Below are positions 34,890 through 43,198 of a stretch of DNA of 64,000 nucleotides, in pieces (within the stretch, counting starts at the first letter, position 1; each line of letters starts with the position of its first letter). The translations under genes were made by a program, and so were the position numbers. This stretch comes from Flexistipes sp. (GTDB taxonomy: Bacteria; Chrysiogenota; Deferribacteres; Deferribacterales; Flexistipitaceae). The stretch covers positions 62,001 through 126,000 of the forward strand of contig NZ_JAXKVW010000002.1 in the NCBI RefSeq assembly GCF_036172515.1, written 5' to 3'. The notes under the pieces are model-generated. The model was not told the origin of the DNA, searched no databases, and was given only the letters and a program-made list of their open reading frames with translations.

Positions 34890-35549
34890 ATGAATAAAGA
34901 TGCGGCAGTTAAAATGTTTCTAAACATATTTACAGGCTCCCGGGATGAGGATGTTTATAATACATTATACCAGATTAGCAGTGTAGTTAGCAAAGAGAAA
35001 AAAGAGATTTTCTTTCTGGAAGATGAGGAGGGCAGTCATATCTACTTTTTGCTTTCAGGGGTTGTAAAGCTCTCCAAAACCAATGACGAAGGCAAAGAAG
35101 CTGTTATACACTTTGTAAAGAACGGCGAAATTTTTGCGGAGATACTTCTTTATCTTAAAAACAGATATCCTGTTACTGCCACGGCACTGGAGGATTGTGA
35201 AGCTCTTGCAATTGATTCGAAAAAACTTTTTGACGAAATAAAAAGACAGCCTGAATTTTCAATGAAGCTCATAGGTGTGTTAGCCGGAAGGATAAAATAT
35301 TTTGTCAATATGATAGAAAATCTCACGCTGGCGGATACAAGAAAGAGATTTTTATCGTATCTTAATAATATTGCAGAGAAGCAAAATTCGAAAATTGTGA
35401 AACTTCCCGTGAATAAAGGTGAGCTTGCACTGCTTCTGGGAACTACGCCGGAAACGTTTTCCAGATTGCTTAAAAAGCTTACAGAAGAAGAGGTTATCGA
35501 GGTTAGGGGCAAAGAGATAACTCTGATTGATCTCGGTGAGCTGCAATGA
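34890..35549 (+). CDS. Crp/Fnr-family transcriptional regulator (HcpR-like by position)
   Basis: The 219-residue protein has an N-terminal cyclic-nucleotide-type beta-roll (about residues 20-140), a dimer helix, and a C-terminal winged helix. The recognition helix reads T-P-E-T-F-S-R-L-L-K-K-L, with E-x-x-S-R as in FNR proteins that read TTGA half-sites. Only one cysteine is present, so an FNR-type [4Fe-4S] sensor is ruled out; heme or another ligand is likely. Divergent location next to hcp is typical of HcpR/DNR-like NO-responsive regulators. It probably controls hcp, the nar operon and the hemerythrin gene, all of which carry matching boxes in this window. Confidence 0.85.
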   Translation: MNKDAAVKMFLNIFTGSRDEDVYNTLYQISSVVSKEKKEIFFLEDEEGSHIYFLLSGVVKLSKTNDEGKEAVIHFVKNGEIFAEILLYLKNRYPVTATALEDCEALAIDSKKLFDEIKRQPEFSMKLIGVLAGRIKYFVNMIENLTLADTRKRFLSYLNNIAEKQNSKIVKLPVNKGELALLLGTTPETFSRLLKKLTEEEVIEVRGKEITLIDLGELQ

Positions 35550-37573
35550 AACGTTTTGTTGTTTTTTTTCTGCTTATTCTTTTTGTTTCGTCAAATCTGA
35601 ATGCTTCTGAAAATAATCCATTGAGTTCCCTTTATGATATGTTTCCCAAAATGACTGAACTGAAAGGTGGAAGCTCGCGGTGGATAGCCACCGGAGTGGT
35701 TCATGAACTGTATGATAATTACGTAAGACTTGAGAGTACGTACAACTATTTCAGCGAAAAAACGGAAAAAATATGGGATATAAAAAGAGATAAAAACTAT
35801 TCTGTGGATGTAAAACTTTTTTTTGCTAAAGATAATAAAGCTGCTGTGAATCTTTATGAAAATATGACAGATAAGAGAGAAAGCAGGTTTGAGCGGGATG
35901 TAAAGTTCGGAGATGAAGGAAGAATTTTTGTAAGGCCTGTTTCTGTGGTCAACATGGTGTCAGAGTATAATCTTATTTTCAGAGAAGAGAATTTTATTGT
36001 TCATCTTCATACATTTGACGGTTTTGCCCTGATGGATTTCGCCGATTTTTTCCAAAAGAAAATCAATTCATTTGTTTTGAGTAATATAGATATGTATGTT
36101 TTTAAAAACTTTCGTCTCAAAGCAAGGAAAGAGGGTTATATTCCGGAAGAAGAGGAATTAACAGTTGAAGCTGACAATGCCTCAGCAATTGAGATATCCG
36201 GCAGGGTCACAGATGAAGAAGGTAATCCTGTTTCCGGAGTCAGTATAGATGTATTGGGGCATGACAAAACGGTGGTTTCAGGTGCCGAAGGGTATTATTC
36301 TGTAACGTTTGTATTGGGTGAAAAAGGTGTAAAAAGGGAGTTTAAGACAAATTTTACTCTTGTAAACAGAAAAGGGCGGAATAACAAAAATAATAAAGTA
36401 AAAATGTATAAAATGAATGTAAAATATCCCGAAAGGGAGGAAACATTCTATCTGAGAATAAACTTAGATGAAAATTCCGGAGAAATATACATTCCATCCA
36501 AAGGTATTTTTAATAACGTAAATGATATTGTAAAGCAGGGAGATTATCTGGAATTTAAAAGGAACTGTACACCGGAGGGTTCGCTTTTTCAATGCAGACA
36601 AACGTATTCGGGGTTAATGAAGGAATCAGGTTTTCAGGGAAACTGGAAAGGCACAGGGGGCAAAGGTACATTTAAAGGGATACCTATGAAAACTTCTTCT
36701 GAGGAATACAATATTGCCGAAACGGATTTTTGCAGTATTAAAACGGTCCGGTTAGCATCAGATAATTTATCCGGAAATAAACAAAGTACTGATAAGCTTT
36801 ATATCGACCAAAATCACGGTATTTCATTGAAATGCAACAGAGAAGAGAGAGATTTTTTTATAAAAGATGTGCAGATGAAAATTACCAAGAAAGCGTCTGA
36901 GGAAAGATTTTTACTTTATAAGTATAAAGGGCATGAGACAAAGGGTGGTATTTCTTTAAAAAATAAAACTTATATTGGAGTTGTTGGTCCTAATGATGAT
37001 TTTCTCAGCATAGATGTCTTTTTAATGCCTGATTCATTGCAAGGTGTGACCGTATTTGCAGGGGGCGGTATTCAAACTTATGATAAAACAATTTCTTTTG
37101 CCTCAGGCGTTCTTTATCCTGAAAGGCAGCCCAAATTAATTATTGAAAAATTTATAACGGACAAAGCGAAACAGAATGTCACCGACATTAATGTAACGTT
37201 AAAAAAGCTTGCAAGTGAAAAGGATGTTGCAGCGGATAAGGAGACTCTGGGAAGAGACGGGAACAAGGATATGAGCTTGGAGCTCAGGATAAAGGGTGTA
37301 AGTGGAGATCTTAAAGCTGTTGAACTTAGTCATAAAGGAGAAAATTTTTATATTTGGAATACTAAACCTTTTGATATATATCCTGCTGTTGCGCTATTTC
37401 TGAACGGGGGACTGATTAATCAAAACTCAGGGAAAATCAATTTTCCTGTGGACAACAATGCAGTGATTGATATATTTATTCATAAACCTGAATATTTGAA
37501 TAAATCAAATATCAATATGACTTATAAAATATTAATTGGTGATAAGTGGTACAGCGGCAGAGTGGAAAAATAG
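35546..37573 (+). CDS. Large secreted or periplasmic protein of unknown function
   Basis: The 675-residue protein starts with a clear signal peptide (about residues 1-21, ending in L-N-A). Around residues 215-250 there is G-R-V-T-D-E-E-G-N-P-V-S-G-V-S-I, the start of a carboxypeptidase-regulatory-like beta-sandwich domain used in ligand or glycan contacts. The remainder has no motif I recognise and no membrane anchor. Its start overlaps the stop of the regulator gene (ATGA), so both are on one transcript. Function is not inferable beyond extracytoplasmic location. The candidate small selenoprotein gene follows nine bases later. Confidence 0.7.
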   Translation: MKRFVVFFLLILFVSSNLNASENNPLSSLYDMFPKMTELKGGSSRWIATGVVHELYDNYVRLESTYNYFSEKTEKIWDIKRDKNYSVDVKLFFAKDNKAAVNLYENMTDKRESRFERDVKFGDEGRIFVRPVSVVNMVSEYNLIFREENFIVHLHTFDGFALMDFADFFQKKINSFVLSNIDMYVFKNFRLKARKEGYIPEEEELTVEADNASAIEISGRVTDEEGNPVSGVSIDVLGHDKTVVSGAEGYYSVTFVLGEKGVKREFKTNFTLVNRKGRNNKNNKVKMYKMNVKYPEREETFYLRINLDENSGEIYIPSKGIFNNVNDIVKQGDYLEFKRNCTPEGSLFQCRQTYSGLMKESGFQGNWKGTGGKGTFKGIPMKTSSEEYNIAETDFCSIKTVRLASDNLSGNKQSTDKLYIDQNHGISLKCNREERDFFIKDVQMKITKKASEERFLLYKYKGHETKGGISLKNKTYIGVVGPNDDFLSIDVFLMPDSLQGVTVFAGGGIQTYDKTISFASGVLYPERQPKLIIEKFITDKAKQNVTDINVTLKKLASEKDVAADKETLGRDGNKDMSLELRIKGVSGDLKAVELSHKGENFYIWNTKPFDIYPAVALFLNGGLINQNSGKINFPVDNNAVIDIFIHKPEYLNKSNINMTYKILIGDKWYSGRVEK

Positions 37574-37582
37574 GAGGTTCTT

Positions 37583-37723
37583 TTGGGTGATTATATTGGA
37601 GTAATCATTTTTATACTGCTGATTGTAGTTTTTGCTTTTTTCGGCGGGGGCGGCTGAGCAGCTGATTCATGCAGTATCGAGGATCGATACAAAAAAGATA
37701 AAAAGAAGAATAAGAAGAAATAA
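37583..37723 (+). CDS. Candidate small selenoprotein: single-TM protein with in-frame TGA
   Basis: An AGGAGG lies directly before a TTG at 37583. The frame encodes a hydrophobic helix (residues about 5-20) and a run of four Gly, then meets TGA as codon 25 (37655-37657). If TGA is read through, the frame continues as A-A-D-S-C-S-I-E-D-R-Y and a Lys-rich tail to a TAA at 37721-37723, giving 46 residues with a basic flank suited to membrane topology. G-G-G-G-U-A-A-D-S-C would put Sec near a Cys. GTATCGA-GGA-TCGATAC (37674-37690) follows 16 bases after TGA and meets the bacterial SECIS pattern. Otherwise it is a 24-residue peptide ending at TGA. No Sec machinery is in the window. Confidence 0.55.
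37674..37690 (+). promoter_or_regulatory. Putative bacterial SECIS hairpin
   Basis: A perfect 7-bp stem GTATCGA/TCGATAC with a GGA loop lies inside the readthrough coding frame. The loop starts 23 bases after the TGA and has G at the first two loop positions, features of the bSECIS consensus. Confidence 0.5.
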
Positions 37724-38078
37724 AAACCGAAGAAGATGAGAAGAGGAGTAGGGGTAAAGGTTCACCCCTTTAAAATTTACAGGCATTCAGCGAAGTTGAT
37801 ATTTAAAATTGGGTATAGTTTTATCCTGTTAAAAATGTTGATGCGGTTAAGAAGTTTGAGTTAGTTATGACGTTAGTTTTCGTGTTTTATTGCTCATGAA
37901 CGCATCTGCTCAACAATAGGATATCCCAAATGCTTGGAATACCGCATTTCATAAATAAAGTTTTTTTCTAACAAGCTCACTTTCCCTGAATTGTTGGAAA
38001 GGTCTTTAAGCTTAATGCTTTAAAAATCCAATATTTCTGTTATTATCTAAAATTCAAATCAGCAAAAGGCGGGCAGTC
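37724..38078. other. Intergenic region upstream of btuF
   Basis: About 355 bases without a gene. A weak hairpin AGGGGT...ACCCCT followed by TTTAAAATTT at about 37750-37780 may end the preceding transcript. No cobalamin riboswitch was found here, although btuF follows. The rest is AT-rich, with no repeat of note. Confidence 0.45.
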
Positions 38079-38870
38079 TTGTATAGAATATTATTAACAT
38101 TTGTATTTTTCTGCTTTTTAGGAGTTTTATTCACTGCTCATGCGGAATATCGGATAGTCAGTCTCGCACCTAATGTGACGGAGATTCTTTTTGAAGTTGG
38201 TCTGGGCAACCAGGTTGTAGGCGTTACCGATAAGTGCAACTATCCGGCAAAGGCCAAAAATATCGCCGAAATTGGCAGTTACTACAGACCGAGCATTGAA
38301 AAGATTCTTATGCTTGAGCCGACGCATGTTCTTGGTATGAGAGAAGGGTATACAAAAAGGCTTAAGTACAGGCTGGATAAACTGGGGATTCGAAACAGGT
38401 TTTTCAAAGTGGATGATTACCGTGATATAAGCCGGATGATTGATGAGATCGGCAAAATATTTGGTAAATCAACGAAAAATATTCGCAACAGAATTGATTC
38501 CTATTTTAATTCCGGTAAAATAGATTATAAAGGGGATGTTGTATTTCTTATCAGTGCGAAGCCTGCATATGCCGTTGGGGGAGGTAATTTTGTGAATGAT
38601 ATTCTCAAATGTGCAAATCTTCGAAATGCACTTGCTGACAGTAATAAGGATTTTCCACAGATTAATTATGAAAAAATATTCCAACTAAACCCTGATTATA
38701 TAATATTGGCAAGAAGGCACGGAAGGTCGGAAACTGACAGCTTTTTTTATGAAAAAATCAAAGGGCTGGGGGAGAAAGCGAAGATACTGGAGGTTAAGCC
38801 GGATATCTTTCTCAGACCCTCGTACAGGATAATAGACGCATGCAAAATGTTAAAAAAATTAATCAGGTAA
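38079..38870 (+). CDS. btuF: Cobalamin-type ABC transporter substrate-binding protein
   Basis: The 263-residue protein has a signal peptide (about residues 1-22) and the class III binding-protein fold: R-I-V-S-L-A-P-N-V-T-E-I-L-F near the start, V-G-V-T-D-K-C-N-Y-P, and E-P-T-H-V-L. These match BtuF-like proteins that bind corrinoids in the periplasm. The start is a TTG preceded by GGCGGG. It overlaps the permease gene by 31 bases. Three transporter genes here, a downstream cobalamin riboswitch and a TonB receptor together support a vitamin B12 substrate, though iron-siderophore binding cannot be wholly excluded. Confidence 0.85.
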   Translation: MYRILLTFVFFCFLGVLFTAHAEYRIVSLAPNVTEILFEVGLGNQVVGVTDKCNYPAKAKNIAEIGSYYRPSIEKILMLEPTHVLGMREGYTKRLKYRLDKLGIRNRFFKVDDYRDISRMIDEIGKIFGKSTKNIRNRIDSYFNSGKIDYKGDVVFLISAKPAYAVGGGNFVNDILKCANLRNALADSNKDFPQINYEKIFQLNPDYIILARRHGRSETDSFFYEKIKGLGEKAKILEVKPDIFLRPSYRIIDACKMLKKLIR

Positions 38871-39826
38871 CCTATTCAAAGATTTTCTTTTACTTTTTAA
38901 TCTGTTTTGCTGTAAGTGTCAGTATTATTTTTTTCAGCCTTTCTTTTGGCGGTAAATTTATTAATCCTTTTGATTTTTTCGCATCTGAGAATTCTGTTTT
39001 TATGTCACTGCGGCTGCCCAGAGTGCTGGCTGATTTTATGGTGGGCGCGGGATTATCCATTGTTGGGTGCAGTTTTCAGACGTTTTTCAGAAACCCCCTT
39101 GCTGACCCTTTTATTTTGGGGATAGCCGGAGCGGCCGCGGTGGGGGTGGCGTTTTCTCTTTTTCTCGGTGTATCCGGATTTATCCCAACGCAGATATTAA
39201 GCCTTAGCTTTGCGCTTGTTACAATATTTTTTGTATACTGGGCAGCCGGTGGGCTGAGCTCTGTTACTGCCAATTCTCTGATATTGGTGGGAGTGGGGCT
39301 GAATTTCTTTTTTACATCAATTATCACTTTTTTTAATTCGGTACTCTCGGAAAGTTTTACAAAAGATCTGCTTATGTGGTATCTGGGCAGTACTGTCTTT
39401 CTTGATCTTAATATCGTTCTTATCAGTCTTTTGATAGTGATTGCTTTATCCGCTGTTCTTTATATGCAGAGCGGTAAATTGAATGTATATCTGCTTGGGG
39501 AATCTTTTGCCGTTAACTCGGGTGTCAGTATAAAGCAATTTTCACTGATTATTTATATTACCGGCTCACTTATTACTTCGGTATCTGTGGCTCTGTGCGG
39601 TGCGATAGGTTTTGTGGGGATTATTATTCCGCACATTGTAAAAATTATTGCAGGACTTGATCACAGACTGAATATGATACTCTGTTTCTTTGCAGGCGGG
39701 AGTTTTCTGGTTATTATAGATACATTTTTTAAGACAGCTTTTTTCCCTTATGAGGTTCCTATAGGTGCAGTTACAGCAATAATCGGGACACCGTTTTTTA
39801 TATATATACTTAGAAGGCGTATATGA
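38840..39826 (+). CDS. btuC: FecCD-type ABC permease, probable cobalamin importer
   Basis: The 328-residue protein has about ten hydrophobic helices. It carries the family signatures L-R-L-P-R-V-L-A-D-F-M-V-G-A-G-L near residue 57 and G-x-I-x-F-V-G-I-I-I-P-H-I-V-K near residue 255, which contacts the ATPase. It forms the inner-membrane channel for a type II importer. It overlaps both neighbours (31 bases with btuF and four with the ATPase), so all three are translationally coupled. B12 is the most likely cargo given the riboswitch and receptor that follow. Confidence 0.87.
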   Translation: MQNVKKINQVTYSKIFFYFLICFAVSVSIIFFSLSFGGKFINPFDFFASENSVFMSLRLPRVLADFMVGAGLSIVGCSFQTFFRNPLADPFILGIAGAAAVGVAFSLFLGVSGFIPTQILSLSFALVTIFFVYWAAGGLSSVTANSLILVGVGLNFFFTSIITFFNSVLSESFTKDLLMWYLGSTVFLDLNIVLISLLIVIALSAVLYMQSGKLNVYLLGESFAVNSGVSIKQFSLIIYITGSLITSVSVALCGAIGFVGIIIPHIVKIIAGLDHRLNMILCFFAGGSFLVIIDTFFKTAFFPYEVPIGAVTAIIGTPFFIYILRRRI

Positions 39827-40575
39827 ATATTGGTCTCAGGAATCTTAAGATTAGATACAATACGGGCTTTACACTTGATATTGATAATCTCTTTTTCCCT
39901 TCGGGAATGATTACCGGTATTTTAGGTCCTAATGGAAGCGGGAAAAGTACACTTCTGAAACTGATATCAGGTATAATTGATTCACAGGCCGGTGAAATTA
40001 CTGCCGGTGGTAAAGATATCAAGACACTCTCTAAAGCTGAAGTGGCAAGGTGCATATCCTATGTGCCGCCTCAGTTGGATAATTTTCCTATGATCAGGGT
40101 TTTTAATCTGCTTGAGGCTGGGAGATATCCCTATTCTTTGGGGTTTGGAATTCTGGATAAAAAGGATAATGAAAAAATTAATGAAGCCCTTGAAATATGT
40201 GATTTGACAGAAAAAAAAGATTTTTTCCTTAATCAGCTTTCTTCCGGAGAATTGCAGCGGGCACTTATAGCCAAAGCCATTGCCCAGGATACCGAAATTG
40301 TTCTCATGGATGAACCGTTTTCCAACCTTGACCCGAAGTTTACCCTGAAGATTATAGAAATAATAGAATCCATTAAAATGAATAAAACCATTATTATTGC
40401 AGTTCATGATGTTAATATAGCCCACTATTTATGCGATAAACTGGTAGGGCTGAAAGATGGTAAGCTATATTTTGCATTTGACAACAGCTCAGAATTTGAT
40501 GTAGAAAAGATTAATAGTCTGTATGAAGTGAATTTCAGGTGTACGGACGGTAATGTTTTTTTAGATTTTAAATAA
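39823..40575 (+). CDS. btuD: ABC transporter ATPase, probable cobalamin importer
   Basis: The 250-residue protein contains Walker A G-P-N-G-S-G-K-S-T (about residue 37), signature L-S-S-G-E-L-Q-R-A (a slightly altered LSGGE), Walker B I-V-L-M-D-E-P-F-S-N-L-D and the switch H in A-V-H-D-V-N. This is the FepC/BtuD class that powers FecCD permeases. It ends just before the cobalamin riboswitch, so the transport operon itself is not preceded by that riboswitch. An unrelated role with a siderophore is possible but less likely. Confidence 0.88.
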   Translation: MNIGLRNLKIRYNTGFTLDIDNLFFPSGMITGILGPNGSGKSTLLKLISGIIDSQAGEITAGGKDIKTLSKAEVARCISYVPPQLDNFPMIRVFNLLEAGRYPYSLGFGILDKKDNEKINEALEICDLTEKKDFFLNQLSSGELQRALIAKAIAQDTEIVLMDEPFSNLDPKFTLKIIEIIESIKMNKTIIIAVHDVNIAHYLCDKLVGLKDGKLYFAFDNSSEFDVEKINSLYEVNFRCTDGNVFLDFK

Positions 40576-40578
40576 ATT

Positions 40579-40790
40579 GCTGCAGCGTTTTATATAAGGG
40601 GAAGTCCGGTGAGAGTCCGGCGCTGTCCCGCAACTGTAAGCCTGACGAAACTCCATTATGCCACTGACCCGCCCCGAAATTATCCTAAAGTAATTTTGGG
40701 GCGGGATGGGAAGGCGGAGCAGTAGGAGGAAGGCAAGCCAGGAGACCCGGATAAAACGATCGCAGCACCTACTTACGAGGATAAGGGGGT
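40579..40790 (+). promoter_or_regulatory. Cobalamin (B12) riboswitch
   Basis: The conserved core is easily seen: GAAGTCCGGTGAGAGTCCGG, GCTGTCCCGCAACTGTAAG, GCCACTG, GGGAAGGCGG and AAGCCAGGAGACCCG. P1 can form between GCTGC and CGTTTTAT near 40579 and ATAAAACG and GCAGC near 40751-40766. GCACC downstream of P1 can pair with GGTGC in a 10-bp hairpin (about 40764-40792), a possible expression platform, with a T run about ten bases later. It should shut off transcription into the TonB receptor operon when B12 is plentiful. Confidence 0.92.
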
Positions 40791-40844
40791 GCCGAATGGT
40801 ATTTTTTAACAGTTCCTGATTAACCTTCCATATTTTAAAAACCG

Positions 40845-41040
40845 TGACGCTTAATGTGTAAAGCTTGATGAGTAATGCGTAAAGCGTAATATGTGTGGTG
40901 CATTATTAGGGAAGTGGTGAGATAGGGAGGTAGTCAGGTAGTGAAGAACCTTGATGTGGAATGTGCTGGTTCAATGCTCAAAGCGACCTAATTTTTTCTG
41001 CCAATAACCGATACACCACTAAACTAATCAGCAAATAATT
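40845..41040. repeat. Inverted degenerate short-repeat arrays
   Basis: The left part has ACGCTTAATGTGTAAAGC, GAGTAATGCGTAAAGCG and GTGGTGAGATAGGGAGGTAG. The right part has complementary-type sequence (ACCGATACACCACTAAAC, ATCAGCAAATAATTC) similar to 24.58-24.62 kb. It lies between the riboswitch and the receptor gene; no gene is present. Confidence 0.5.
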
Positions 41041-41128
41041 CTGTTTAATGACGAAAAAGTTATAATAAGCAGATACGTAGAAATTATTGGAATATAAGAG
41101 AGTTGTTGTTGCGTTGTTTGATAAAATA

Positions 41129-41216
41129 TACCCCCTCTTGCATCTCCCTCTAAATTAGGGGGAGAGATTAGTTCCCCTCCCAAGCTAAGGGGTTGAGGTG
41201 GTAAAAAATTAATTTA
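41129..41216. repeat. Dispersed palindromic repeat, copy B
   Basis: This is the inverted counterpart of the repeat at 25750-25835: read on the minus strand it gives TTTTACCACCTCAACCCC, GGGAGGGG, CCCCCTAATTTAG and GGGGGTAT in the same order. It sits in the leader of the TonB receptor gene. Confidence 0.6.
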
Positions 41217-41305
41217 TTTGCGACGAGACCTACATCCTTTGGTCTGTATGACATTTGTTCAAGTAGGTATAGGAAAAAGTATCTTTTAAAAATAAAGGAG
41301 GAACA

Positions 41306-43198
41306 ATGAGAATTTTAATAACCATTTTTTTTATGTTGTTATCTATAAATGTTTATGCAGTCACGCTGGAGGGAATAAATGTTTTCGGTGAAATGTATAC
41401 AAAAGAGGACTTAAGCAGAAATCCTTCAGTAGAAGTTATCAACAGAAAGAAGATTGATAAGCTTTCCCCGTCCTCAACTCTTGATCTTTTGAGTTACGCT
41501 GCAGGTTTGCAGATAAAATCCTACAGTAAAGTCAGTTCAACGATTTCCATGGGCGGTTTTGTGGGGGACAAAGCGGCTTTTAATAATGTTATACTTGTAA
41601 ACGGCAGACAAGTTAACCCAGTTGATATGAGCTCTTTTGATATCAATTCAATCCCCGTTGAAATGATAGAAAGGGTGGAGATATATTACGGCCCCAACTC
41701 TGTACTTTTCGGTGACAGGGCAACTGGAGGAGCGATTAATATAATTACAAGAAAGCCGGTGCGAAGCGGCGGCTATCTGAAAGCTGAAGGCGGCTCTTAT
41801 GATACATCAGAGTATTTTGCCCAGGGGACATTTTCCGGTGAGCGCTTTTCTCTGCTGTTTAATGCCGATAAATACAGAACCGACGGTTACAGGGACAACG
41901 GAGAGTATTACAAAGAAAGTTTCAGCGGCGAAACTACATATTATGGAGAAAAATTTGATATAGGGGTTAACGGTTTGTACATTGACAAGGAATACGGACT
42001 GCCAGGCGGCCTCAGTGAGATTGATATAAAACAATTCGGCAGACAACATTCAAATTCTCCTGATGACGGCAGTGATGACTATGAATGGCTCATTGGAGGC
42101 AATGCTAAACTTTATACAGGATACGGGAATTTTATACTGGATGTTTCACAGTACAAAAGACACAGGGATACAAACTGGGTTTCTTACTCGATGAATAGAA
42201 AGGATGAAATTGAAAGTTTTTCTGTAGACCCTTCCTACATTTATACAATAGAAAATAACGGATATTCAAATAAACTTATAGCCGGCTACTCCAACAAAAA
42301 CACAGATCTGGAAGTATTTACCAGTAACAGCGAATTAAACAGAGAAAAAGAAAGTTTTTACCTCTCTGATACCGTAAATATTCACAAGACTGTGCTGGAA
42401 ACCGGATACCGGTATTCAAAAATAGAGGACGATTACAAAGATATAGATAAAAGAAAAGACTATGATGCTGATGCTTACTTTGTAAAAATCGGTTACGAAC
42501 TGGGTAAAAACAATTTCATTTATATAAAATATGACAAAAGTTTTCGTTTCCCCACAACGGATGAAATCAATGAATTCGGCGGATTGAACTCCGAAATTGA
42601 GGAGCAGACCAATAAAACTTATGAGATAGGCTTTAAAAGGGAGCATGACTCTTATCATTTCGATGCATTGGTATACAAACAGGAATCCAATGATGAAATC
42701 TTCACAAACCCAGATTATACTTTCATGGGGACAGAACCTGCCAACACGAATCTGGATACTAAGAAGACTGTTTTTTTAGCAAGATTCGGTTTAAACAGAA
42801 AAAATGCAGTGTTCGATGTGGCATACACGTATACCGACTCTGAGATCGATGAAGACCCCTGGAAAGGTAATACTGTACCACTGGTTTCAAAACATACCGT
42901 TAAAACAAATATAGGTTATAGGTTTGAGAACGGTTTTGGTATGTATTATTTTTACCGTTATTTCAGTGAGTTTTATCAGGGCAATGATTATGACAATGCA
43001 GCCGGAAAAGTTGACGACTACAGTATAAGTGATGTCAAAATCAGCTATAATTTTGGTAATATTGAGGCGTATTTAAAAATTAATAATATTTTTGATGAGG
43101 AATACAGCAATTATGTTATCTATAGCGATTTTTCGGGATCAAGTTACTATCCGGCTGCCGAAAGGAATTATTTAGCCGGTGTTAAAGTCACATTCTAA
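41306..43198 (+). CDS. btuB: TonB-dependent outer-membrane receptor, BtuB-like
   Basis: The 630-residue protein has a signal peptide (about residues 1-18), a plug domain (about 30-150; N-P-S-V-E-V-I, S-T-L-D-L-L-S-Y-A-A-G, V-E-I-Y-Y-G-P-N-S-V-L-F-G, G-G-A-I-N-I-I-T), and a 22-strand barrel ending in the aromatic F required for assembly (V-K-V-T-F). GGAGG precedes the ATG. Size and the upstream cobalamin riboswitch point to corrinoid import into the periplasm, where BtuF would take over. About 500 bases of repeats separate it from the riboswitch. A TonB gene overlaps its 3' end. Confidence 0.9.
   Translation: MRILITIFFMLLSINVYAVTLEGINVFGEMYTKEDLSRNPSVEVINRKKIDKLSPSSTLDLLSYAAGLQIKSYSKVSSTISMGGFVGDKAAFNNVILVNGRQVNPVDMSSFDINSIPVEMIERVEIYYGPNSVLFGDRATGGAINIITRKPVRSGGYLKAEGGSYDTSEYFAQGTFSGERFSLLFNADKYRTDGYRDNGEYYKESFSGETTYYGEKFDIGVNGLYIDKEYGLPGGLSEIDIKQFGRQHSNSPDDGSDDYEWLIGGNAKLYTGYGNFILDVSQYKRHRDTNWVSYSMNRKDEIESFSVDPSYIYTIENNGYSNKLIAGYSNKNTDLEVFTSNSELNREKESFYLSDTVNIHKTVLETGYRYSKIEDDYKDIDKRKDYDADAYFVKIGYELGKNNFIYIKYDKSFRFPTTDEINEFGGLNSEIEEQTNKTYEIGFKREHDSYHFDALVYKQESNDEIFTNPDYTFMGTEPANTNLDTKKTVFLARFGLNRKNAVFDVAYTYTDSEIDEDPWKGNTVPLVSKHTVKTNIGYRFENGFGMYYFYRYFSEFYQGNDYDNAAGKVDDYSISDVKISYNFGNIEAYLKINNIFDEEYSNYVIYSDFSGSSYYPAAERNYLAGVKVTF

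Noticed and set aside
37583-37657. 24-residue peptide ending at TGA as the full product
   Set aside because: Not excluded, but the in-frame continuation with charged tail and SECIS-like hairpin makes readthrough the more interesting hypothesis; kept as an alternative.
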